DNA of 64,000 nt from Blumeriella jaapii. Its lineage: Eukaryota; Ascomycota; Leotiomycetes; Helotiales; Drepanopezizaceae. Position 1 is the stretch's first letter. Each line of letters begins with the position of its first letter. The stretch lies in assembly GCA_009599575.1 (NCBI GenBank), contig VWND01000014.1:124001-188000 (forward strand), read 5' to 3'. The position numbers and the translations under genes are program-made. Of the stretch, positions 55,750 through 64,000 are shown piece after piece. The notes beneath the pieces were generated by a model. That model saw nothing but the letters and a program-made list of their open reading frames with translations. It had not been told where the DNA came from and searched no databases.

Positions 55750-57969
55750 TCACCCAATACGCCGCCACACCTTTAACCATTCGCCCTCCATGTCGGGGAA
55801 GTCGATAGCATCTTGCTCCACATCAGGATCGGCGACTCTTAAACAAGCTTTGACAGCCTCGCCCACCTTGCCCTCTAGCTTGATTGCCGGTCTCTCCGCT
55901 TCGAGATCGGGGATCCAGGTCCGTAGGACGGCCATGCACGCCTTTTGACATCCGGTCTGCGCGACAGACCTGAGCATAAAAGCGAACACGTTCGTCGACT
56001 GAGGCTTGCCCTGACGGGGTGCCATCCGGAAGATCTCGAAAAACTCCTTCCAGTGTCCGCTCGCGGCGTACAGAGCCATCAATCTCATTCGCGAAGCGTC
56101 TTGGAAAAGAGGAAGATCAGCGGACATGATCAGGGCGTGGATACGGCTTTGCATTGGTGACATTGGTAGACTGGGAAGATCAAGGGTGTCGTCTAGATCC
56201 GTGTATACTCTCTCGGGTGCAAATTCCCTAGGCATTGCAGGGGCGACTACTTCTTGCACATTGACCAGAAGTCTTTCGTCGAGAATTTGATGGCCCGAGT
56301 CGTACATAGCCTGCAAAATGGTTGTAGACATTTCGGCAGCTACTGTTGCGGGTCCATGGTAGCCGCTCTCCCCCACGTCGAGGCGTAGAATTCCCAAAAG
56401 GAGACGAGCGTATGATGCTGAGGAGATCTTAACCCCATAGCGTTGTAAATCTTCAAACAGCAAATACAGAGTGCTGCGTTCATACTGGTCGTGTCCGAGT
56501 TCCCGAGCATAACAAACCAACCAAATTCTCAATTCAGCCTCGAGTTCACTTGGAAAAGAGGACAGGGCCTCATTCCAACAGGTAAGGTAAGGTGTCATTG
56601 GCGAAGAAGCCGCAATCCCCAGTCGCTCCGCAGCGAGGTCAGCGGGCAGTTGGTGGAGATGAGTTTTCAGCTGCTTCAAAATGAGGAGCTTCCACTTGGC
56701 TTGTTGCAAAAATGTCGCCAATGGTAGAGTCTCGCGTATGCCTTTTGTGACCGTGTCATAGTTTCCCGACTCGATTTCGCGCATCAAGGAATCTTCAAAA
56801 GCACCTTCGTCGAAGTCCAGCCGTTGGTCAGTAGTGACAGAGACCTCGGACTCGATCCCCATACGGCTTGCCGATGTGTGCATTTCCCGGGTCTGGGTCT
56901 TTCCGAATACTGCTGCTCGACTTCCGTTTAGTCCTCCCAATGCGCTCGAGGGATGAGACTGCGAAGATGAGATTTGAGGAACTCCAGTCTCAACCTTTTC
57001 ACCTTCAATTTCACTTTCCAGCTCAGGCTGAGCGCTTCGTCTGAGAATCCCGCCCCATAACTTCTCCAACTCGATCTGCTCCCTCTTCTCCTCTGTGAGC
57101 ATTTGTACTACGATCCGTACCCCGTCGGTTTGTCGTCCAAATCCCACGAAATTCTCACGACGTGGAGCACCAGGCGCTGCGTCGCTTCCTCCTTCAACGA
57201 CTCCGACGTCCACACACACCCAGCCCGTTCTCACGCCGTCATCACCGGTCTCATCATTTGCACTGCCCATGAGCTTCGCTCGCTTTGCCTTCCGCTTCAG
57301 CTTCAACTTCAGCTCATTCCTTCCCAACAATCCATCGGCGTCAGGCCGCAATCTGTAGTTGCTTCTCAGCCACCGACACAACCGATCCGCCGACACATGC
57401 AAATGTTTCTCACTTCGTGCCGTGCCCAGGAGCATCAACAGATTTGCTCCGAGAGCCGGCGGCGGATCGAGTTGTCGTAGATCCAAGAGGGATAGATCGT
57501 CTAGACCGAGTTCGATCGATAACTGTTGCATCAAAGGCTGCAGGATAGGGGGAGGCGCGTCTGGCAGCTCAGGCAACTTCTGGCCTTCTGATAATTGCTG
57601 CGGTACCTTCTGAGGCGATTCGACTTGGAGATACCACGGCACCGCCGACACCTGCACTTCCTCGCCGGGGCTCTCTAAGCCTGTGCTCTCCTCCGACACC
57701 TGCTCTTCCTCCCCCGACTGCTCCTCCGACTGCTCCTCCGACTTCTCCTCCCGATTCTGGTGTATGCCATGACTGGCCGACGCGCGGTCGTGAAGCAGCT
57801 GCGACGACAGTCGGATGTGTTGGCTCGCACGGCGGCATCGTGCAGACCTGATCCAGGCTGGCGGCGCCCGCGATGAAGGCCCTGCCAGAGACGTGAAGCT
57901 CCGAAGTATCGACAATCGACAGTTGGCACAGGCCGTAGCGCGCAGAGCTGTGCCGGCGACGGCGACCAT
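55750..57969 (-). CDS. ATP25: ATP25, mitochondrial ATP synthase synthesis protein
   Basis: In yeast Atp25 is cleaved in the mitochondrion; the N-terminal part helps assemble the Atp9 ring and the C-terminal part stabilises ATP9 mRNA. A single exon of 739 residues. The N-terminus is Arg/Ala/Ser-rich and lacks acids, as in a mitochondrial presequence. An acidic Glu-rich linker (about residues 70-105) precedes the RsfS/DUF143-like domain (ILQPLMQQLSIELGLDDLSL, PPALGANLLMLLGTARSEKH, HVSADRLCRWLRSNYRLRPD, GRNELKLKLKRKAKRAKLMG, TGWVCVDVG). The long helical C-terminal domain follows, from about residue 385 to the end. The length is as in other Pezizomycotina. Its start faces that of RPO41. Confidence 0.92.
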   Translation of the reverse strand: MVAVAGTALRATACANCRLSILRSFTSLAGPSSRAPPAWIRSARCRRASQHIRLSSQLLHDRASASHGIHQNREEKSEEQSEEQSGEEEQVSEESTGLESPGEEVQVSAVPWYLQVESPQKVPQQLSEGQKLPELPDAPPPILQPLMQQLSIELGLDDLSLLDLRQLDPPPALGANLLMLLGTARSEKHLHVSADRLCRWLRSNYRLRPDADGLLGRNELKLKLKRKAKRAKLMGSANDETGDDGVRTGWVCVDVGVVEGGSDAAPGAPRRENFVGFGRQTDGVRIVVQMLTEEKREQIELEKLWGGILRRSAQPELESEIEGEKVETGVPQISSSQSHPSSALGGLNGSRAAVFGKTQTREMHTSASRMGIESEVSVTTDQRLDFDEGAFEDSLMREIESGNYDTVTKGIRETLPLATFLQQAKWKLLILKQLKTHLHQLPADLAAERLGIAASSPMTPYLTCWNEALSSFPSELEAELRIWLVCYARELGHDQYERSTLYLLFEDLQRYGVKISSASYARLLLGILRLDVGESGYHGPATVAAEMSTTILQAMYDSGHQILDERLLVNVQEVVAPAMPREFAPERVYTDLDDTLDLPSLPMSPMQSRIHALIMSADLPLFQDASRMRLMALYAASGHWKEFFEIFRMAPRQGKPQSTNVFAFMLRSVAQTGCQKACMAVLRTWIPDLEAERPAIKLEGKVGEAVKACLRVADPDVEQDAIDFPDMEGEWLKVWRRIG

Positions 57970-58306
57970 TGTCGTCGACGCTCGATGCGAGAGGCCAGAG
58001 GTTGTGGTGGAGTTTTTTTGTGTCTAGTCCAGCTGCGAGTCGAGGCGAGCAACGATCCTTCGTCAGGGGTCCGACTTTTTAGTGCCTCTGCTAGCCCGAC
58101 TTTTTTTTTTTGCCTCCTACAGCATCAGCCTCTCGACATCGACATCTCGACATCAGCATCTCGACCTGTCCTGTATCAACACCACCACCACCACCACCAC
58201 CCGCCCTCGTTCGCCGTCTTCCCTTCTCGTCTTCTCTGCCTTTGAGTTCGTCCTGCGGCCTGCTTGCGCTTCTCCTTTTCCTTCTGCACCAGATACCCTA
58301 CCTACC
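57970..58306. promoter_or_regulatory. Shared ATP25/RPO41 promoter region
   Basis: 337 bp between the ATP25 and RPO41 start codons. It contains a T-run (58099-58109), CATCTCGACAT repeats (58136-58165) and a CAC trinucleotide run (58177-58200). Translation in the RPO41 frame is open to 58082, so part of it could be read as a longer N-terminus. Confidence 0.5.
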
Positions 58307-61300
58307 ATGCTCGTTCGAGCTGCACGCCGGAAAGCCCAGCCTGAAGCCATTCGAAGCAGAACCTGGAGCGACCAAGCGTGCCTCCCCTGGCTCTACCCAA
58401 CATATCGCGCGCCACGAAGCACTCGACGGTGCTTGGTGGCCGATGCGGGACCGCCCTCCGGCGCGGTCAGGAGGAGGAGGCACTCTCAGGATGCCTCGAG
58501 TCTGCCCCTCCGAAGGGCATTGGCGACGGCCACCAGTTGCATGCCAATGGACGATATACCCTTTGAAGGCATAGGGGCAATGCCACCGCCTGCCGATCCC
58601 GGGTCGGCGTATGGCTTTGGGGGTGTGGTGAACGGCACGCATGATTTCCCGCTTTACTCGCCATCACCAATCTACCTTGGTGGCTCGACTGCCCGTCCCC
58701 CGCAACGGGTTTCGAGGAATTCGAAGGGAATCCAAGGGAATCTATCCGAGATTCATGCGGTTTTTCACGCGTGCCTTCAAGTGGGCAGGACCGAGCGCGC
58801 CGGAGTAATTCTCAAGCGGATATCCCAAATGGACGAGGTCAATCCCGACGCGTTGCTCAAGCTCCAAAACCGGTATCTTCGATTCGCCCTTGAGCACGTT
58901 ATGGTGAACCCAGGCGACGCTGCTTTGCAGCAGCTCCACAAGTGGTTCGAACTTAACATCAGACTTCCAGGCCTTCCACATGATACGGAAACCATCGCAT
59001 ACATGATAAAGCTGTCTCTTCAGTCCACTGCCTCTAAACGAGACCGACTTGTGAAAAGATACATGGACTTGCTCTCCGGAGACTCTGCTTTGCAACTACT
59101 AGACGCCGAGGTTTTGAACGCACGGGAGATATTCGAAATCACACAAATCTACCCAAAGTATAATTTTCCCATGTCGATGCTGGGGGACTTTGAAGAGCTT
59201 GAGATGACTGAAGATGATCCGTCGACTCAGACAGAAGCTGAAAGCCCGACGCGATCGACGCGCGCGGCGGCGCCCCCGACGCCTTTAGTAAAGTCCACCG
59301 TACAAAAAGGTTTGGGACTAAAGTCTTTGAAGAGGTCTCTCTCGTTGTTCACTTCGCTTCCAAGAGAGGGCATTGACCTGTCCACGGCCGACGAGGAAAC
59401 GAAGCGAGAAATTCAGACACGCCTTGAGGAGAACGCCGTGGAATCGGCCATCGATCGCTGGAGGGACGAAAATAACAATCTGAGCAAAATGGGCCTCAAC
59501 ACCTCACTGCAAACCAAATCCCTGGGGGCCAGGATGTGGAAATGGCAGGTAGCTCTTGAGCAGTATCTCAAGATAGAGATCGCCAAAGTGGATGAAGCCG
59601 AAGAGAGCACGTCGAAGATGGAACCCGACGACTTGGATCGGCTCATCTACGGGCCGTTCCTGCGTTTACTCCCCCCCGACAAACTCGCTGCTGTGACAAT
59701 CATATCCGCTATGACCGCGGTAGGCTCGATGGGTGCGAACACGGGTGTCACGCTCTCGAACATGGTTATGGCCATTGCCAAAGGTGTGGAAGACGAGACT
59801 GCATTCGAGTCTGTCCAGACAGAAAGCCGGAAAAGCATGTGGCCAAACAGCAAGCAGCCTGATCTCGAAAGACTTAAACGAGCTGCTCGTTTTCGATCCC
59901 CCCCAAAGTCGCAAACGCCGCTTAGGCTTGACGGCCAAGACGAATCAACTTCAGTCCTTTCAGAACGCCAGTGGCCCCTTGCCATGAGAGCAAAAGTAGG
60001 AGCATTCTTGATGTCTGCCCTTATCGAAATCGCCAAAGTTCCCGTGACTTGGACCAATCCAGAAACAGGAGCGACTATGACGCAAATGCAGCCAGCCTTC
60101 TCTCACGGCCATCAATACAAAATGGGTAAAAAGGTCGGAATCGTGATGGCTAACAAAACTCTGGTTCTACAGCTTAAGCGAGAACCTGTTCACAGTCTTC
60201 TCGCCAAACATCTACCTATGCTTGTCAAGCCTGAACCCTGGTCGGACTTCTCTAAGGGTGGCTTTCTCGCATATCCTTCCAAGGTGATGAGAGTCAAGGG
60301 TGGAGACAAGGACCAGCGGCAGTATGCCGAGGCTGCTATTGGACAGGGTGACATGAGTCTTACTTTCAAAGGACTCAGTGTTCTAGGCAAGACATCATGG
60401 AGGATCAACCAAGCCGTTTTCGACGTCATGCTAGAAGCATGGAACTCAGGAGATGCAATTGCCAACATGCCGCCGGAGAATCCAGATCTGCCAATTCCTC
60501 CGGAGCCCGAGACATCACAAGATCCTCTAGAACGACGCCAATGGATACGAATGGTGAAGAATATCGAGAACCAACGGAGCGGGCTGCACTCCCAACGCTG
60601 CTTCCAGAACTTTCAGCTCGAAATTGCTCGCGCCTTGAGGAACGAAGTGTTCTATTTTCCTCATAATGTTGATTTCCGCGGTCGCGCGTACCCAATTCCG
60701 CCATACCTCAACCATATGGGTGCTGACCATTGCCGAGGCCTCCTCACTTTTGGCAAAGGTAAAATGCTGGGAGACAGCGGTTTGAGGTGGCTCAAGATAC
60801 ATGCGGCAAATGTTTATGGTTATGACAAGGCCAGCTTGTCTGAGCGTGAAGCATTTGTAATGGAGCACATCGAGCAGATTTACGAGTCGGCAACAAATCC
60901 TCTCGGAGGTACAAGGTGGTGGCTCAATGCGGAAGATCCATGGCAATTTCTGGCTGCTTGCATGGAACTCAAGAATGCTCTGAAATCACGGGATCCAACG
61001 CAGTTCATTTCCCACTTGCCCGTACACCAAGACGGTACCTGTAACGGTCTTCAGCATTACGCCGCGTTGGGTGGAGATACTTGGGGCGCGAAGCAGGTCA
61101 ACTTGGAACCTGGCGACCGCCCAGCAGATGTGTACACTGCTGTAGCAGATCTGGTCAAAGAAAGCATTGCTGAGGATCTTGCGCAAGGAAACCCGAACGC
61201 AAAAGTTCTGGAGGGGAAAGTTACGCGGAAGGTGGTGAAGCAGACGGTCATGACCAATGTTTACGGAGTCACCTACGTTGGAGCTAAAGCTCAGGTCCGG

Positions 61301-62628
61301 CGTCAACTTGTCGCAGCGTCCCCCGATCTGCCGAATACCGGGGAAATCAACCCCGGCACCCTTTCAGCGTACATTACAACCAAAATCTTCACCGCACTCT
61401 CAACAATGTTCAAGGGGGCACATGATATCCAATCTTGGCTCGGAGAGTGTGCTACTCGGATCTCCTCATGCTTGACTGCTGAGCAACTCAATCGTCTGGA
61501 TGCCGAATGGCCGAGACTGCAGCATGAAAAGACTGGCTCAGATTCAAAGGTCAACGGGGAAAGATATACGCCTGTCACGGTCGATGAATTGACCCAATTC
61601 AAGTCCAGCGTTATCTGGACGACCCCTTTGCGCATGCCAGTGGTACAGCCGTATCGCACTGCAAAATCAAAGATCATCGTCACGAACATGCAAAGGCTCA
61701 ACTTGTCAGAGCCACATCGCTCAGATCCGGTCAGCAAGCGTAAGCAACTTCAAGGATTCCCCCCAAACTTCATCCACTCATTGGATGCAACGCATATGCT
61801 TCTGTCTGCTTTGGATTGCGATCAGCTTGGGCTGTCATTCGCAGCTGTTCACGATTCTTTCTGGACGCATGCCGGCGATGTAGACAAGATGAACGTCGTG
61901 CTCCGAGACGCTTTCATCAGAATTCACACCGATGATGTCGTGGGCCGTCTCCGAGACGAATTCATAGCACGATATCAAGGTTCGATGTTTATCGCCAATC
62001 TCAAAAGAAATACTGCAGTCTTTCGGAAAATTGCGGCCTGGCGGAGCAGCTTCAGAGAGAAGGAATCGGGACCGAAATTGCGGAAGACATCCCGAACGCC
62101 TTTCTTGAATGAGCTACGGTTGGAGCGCGAGAGAATGCGACTCCTCGCCTCTTCTGACCCCGCTGAAGTCAAGAAAGGGAGGGAGATGGTGACGCCTACT
62201 AGCATCTTCCAAAAGCATGCAGCTGAACAAGATCTCATCGCCGATGACGACCTTGGCATACCTGGCCTCGGGGACATCTCTACGCGCCACGCCCGTCTGA
62301 CGGCGAACGAAGAGAAGATTGCTGGGGAAAGCTTGGAAGACGGTGGTGCTTTCACTAAGGAATCTGATAGCGAGGAGATCTCTGCGGCCTTCGAGGCCGA
62401 GGAGCCAGTCGGGGAAGATAACCGCACCAATTTCGAGAGAGTTTTAAACAAGAAACATCAGCCTGCGCTCGGGAGCACCCAGATCTGGCTGCCGATGACC
62501 TTCCCTCCTGTTCCTAAGAAGGTATATCATCACCTACCTTCCATCTCTAACCCTACAAGCCACTGACTACCATCTAGGGAGAGTTTGACGTTAACAGGCT
62601 GAGGGATAGCAAGTACTTCTTCTCATGA
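58307..62628 (+). CDS. RPO41: Mitochondrial DNA-directed RNA polymerase
   Basis: Single-subunit T7-type RNA polymerase that transcribes mitochondrial DNA. Exons 58307-62521 and 62578-62628, 1421 residues. An Arg-rich presequence (MLVRAARRKAQPEAIRSR) precedes an N-terminal extension with helical repeats. The polymerase core carries the motifs: DFRGRAYPIPPYLNHMG, palm motif A in VHQDGTCNGLQHYAALGGD, motif B in RKVVKQTVMTNVYGVTY, QGFPPNFIHSLDATHM and motif C in VHDSFWTHAGD, so catalytic Asp, Lys, Tyr and His/Asp are present. The last exon adds GEFDVNRLRDSKYFFS, the conserved C-terminus. I chose 58307 over the upstream in-frame ATG at 58082 because the presequence begins there and the preceding frame is repeat-derived. 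Confidence 0.96.
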
Positions 62629-63731
62629 TAGACGTGCGGTAGTGCCATTTTTTACTTCTATTAGCCACCTCCCACAACTGCGATGGCTGAAATGCGTCAA
62701 TGTTCTCTTCCCCCCTCCACCCCTCCTCTTCAAAGGAGGTCCTATGCATCTGCTGCTGTATAGCGAGGGTCGTTGCATTACCGCGAGGCGCAGGCGTTTT
62801 TTGGAAATGAAAAGAAAAGAGTCCCGAAAGCGCGTCAGGTCTGGAGCGTCAAATACGTGGAGGCCGGGTTCTTGATCCCGAATGTGTTTATTACTACTGT
62901 ACTGTTACTACACGCGACAATGAGCGGCAAGAGGAGTTCAGAGCGAAGGTCGGTTTTTTTCTTGGGGCTCCACGCTCTGTTACTAGCAGAAGGAGGGAAG
63001 AGGACTTGGCCCGAAAAAGCCGGTTCGATAGAAGGGATCCTTATGTATCTATGTATGTCTTGGTTCGAGCAATGTGCACATCTTGTACTGTATATCTATG
63101 TGTATCTGAAGTCTTTTCTCCGTTTGTCGCTTCGAAGAAGAAGAAGAAGAAGAAGAAGAAGAAGAAGAAGCAAAACGTGCACGATGAATGAATGGATGGA
63201 TGGATTAAGCGTGCTGCCACAGAGGAGGGTCGTACGTGCTGTATGTATGTATGTACTACAGCGATGTCGTCGCGCTGTGCTACTGTGTTGTGTTGTACTG
63301 TACAGCACTGTATATACATACATACACACGTGAGATAGACGTGAGATAGAGTGACATCTCCTCTCACCGGGCTCTGCATCGGCCGGGGACGGTGGGCCCT
63401 CACTCACTCACTCGCTCACTCCTGGCGCTGAAACTGAAACGGTACGGTAGGTTGGTTGGTTGGTTGGTTGGTTGTTCGTGTTTCGCTATATACGCCGTTT
63501 TATGTATGTATGTATGTATGTGTGTGTGTATGTTTGTGTGTATGTATGTTTGTATGTTTGTATGTATGTATGTATGTATGTATGTATGTTTATTTAAGGC
63601 GTCCACGATCATGACGGCCATGCAAGATGTTCAGAAAAGCCATCGAGCCAAGTAAACAAAGCCTCGCTCAGACCCCAAATCCGAAGATCATCGCCGAGAC
63701 CTTTCACCGCTCCCTATCCTCTCCTCCCGGG
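62629..63731. other. Intergenic region with microsatellites
   Basis: No gene recognised. Contains a GAA run (63136-63170), GTAT units (63240-63255), TTGG repeats (63450-63474) and a TATG/TTTG array (63501-63592), plus TACTGTAC words near 62896, 63085 and 63295-63312. Confidence 0.6.
63501..63592. repeat. TATG/TTTG microsatellite
   Basis: Tandem tetranucleotides, mostly TATG with TTTG and TGTG variants. Non-coding. Confidence 0.9.
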
Positions 63732-64000
63732 CTAGGTAGGTACAGTGTCTTGAACGGCGGTCTCGTTCGCAATGCCCTGCGCCGTCGCAGCCAGGATGCC
63801 GGCGCCGATGATCCCCCCGTCATGACAAGGTCTCAACACGACCCTCGGCGCGGCTCTCTCGTCGTCCCCGCGCCCGAACTCCGCGCTCATGATCTCGTCC
63901 AGGAAGCGCTGGCAATCGTGCAGGTAGTCCTGGAAGTGGACGATGCAGCCCCCGGTGTAGCCGACCATCAACTCATCCACTTCGGGCGCGGGCCGTTGCC
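63732..64000 (-). CDS. Hexokinase family protein, C-terminal fragment
   Basis: Phosphorylates hexoses with ATP, or a non-catalytic hexokinase paralogue. Only the last about 88 residues are in the window; the rest lies beyond 64000. Visible motifs are DELMVGYTGGCIVHFQDYLH, CQRFLDEIMSAEFGRG and VVLRPCHDGGIIGAGILAAT; the last is the C-terminal adenosine-site region of hexokinases (usual form RPCTDGGITGAG). His replaces the usual Thr in that motif. The tail after AAT ends in QDTVPT. Family placement is good, the exact isoform is not decided. Confidence 0.8.
   Translation of the reverse strand, partial: QRPAPEVDELMVGYTGGCIVHFQDYLHDCQRFLDEIMSAEFGRGDDERAAPRVVLRPCHDGGIIGAGILAATAQGIANETAVQDTVPT

Overview
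The window looks like nuclear DNA of a filamentous ascomycete (Pezizomycotina; a dothideomycete-like fungus is my guess, not demonstrated). The evidence is short introns of about 45-180 bp with GTANGT-type donors and CTNAC branch sites, GC-rich genes, fungal-type families (Gpr1-like receptor, HET domain, TAO3, ATP25), and gene-poor gaps full of microsatellites. There is no prokaryotic organisation, CRISPR array, or tRNA or rRNA gene that I can support.

Layout. 1-3879 (-): N-terminal part of TAO3/PAG1, leaving the window on the left. 4330-5270: a satellite with a period of about 172 bp, followed by a decayed Tc1/mariner-type element (5272-5852). 7392-9701 (+): NADPH-cytochrome P450 reductase. 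9702-14590: a gene-poor gap of simple repeats. 14591-16710 (+): RNA-binding protein with two RRMs. 17422-18657 (-) and 19011-21903 (+): RIO2 and RPN1, divergent. About 21960-22795: a tandem array of about 133 bp units. 22971-25298 (-): MLH1. 25963-28836 (+): secreted GMC oxidoreductase. 29048-29958 (-): DUF202 membrane protein. 30461-32598 (+): MATE transporter. 33253-34674 (-): broken HET gene. 35784-36849 (-): alpha/beta hydrolase. 38141-39720 (+): membrane-anchored ATP-grasp protein. 40469-41775 (-): exopolyphosphatase. 41860-43600: AT-rich island. 43704-44121 (+): small Cys/His protein. 45555-47700 (+): Gpr1-type GPCR. 47701-49860: microsatellites. 49864-51885 (-): MFS vacuolar-type transporter. 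53192-54094 (+): class I glutamine amidotransferase. 54165-55175 (-): S1/P1 nuclease. 55750-57969 (-) and 58307-62628 (+): ATP25 and RPO41, divergent. 63732-64000 (-): C-terminal end of a hexokinase.

Most genes are unrelated housekeeping functions: morphogenesis, proteasome, ribosome biogenesis, mismatch repair, mitochondrial expression. There is no biosynthetic cluster. The clearest functional pairing is ATP25/RPO41, two mitochondrial gene-expression proteins sharing a 337 bp intergenic region.

The strongest unexpected signal is a set of single- or double-base deficits that break otherwise well-conserved genes (TAO3, the RRM protein, RPN1 twice, the ATP-grasp protein). I read these first as assembly errors. 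The HET gene has many more breaks and is probably a true pseudogene. I found no convincing undescribed molecular system; the repeats, the decayed transposon and the frame breaks are the parts worth a second look.
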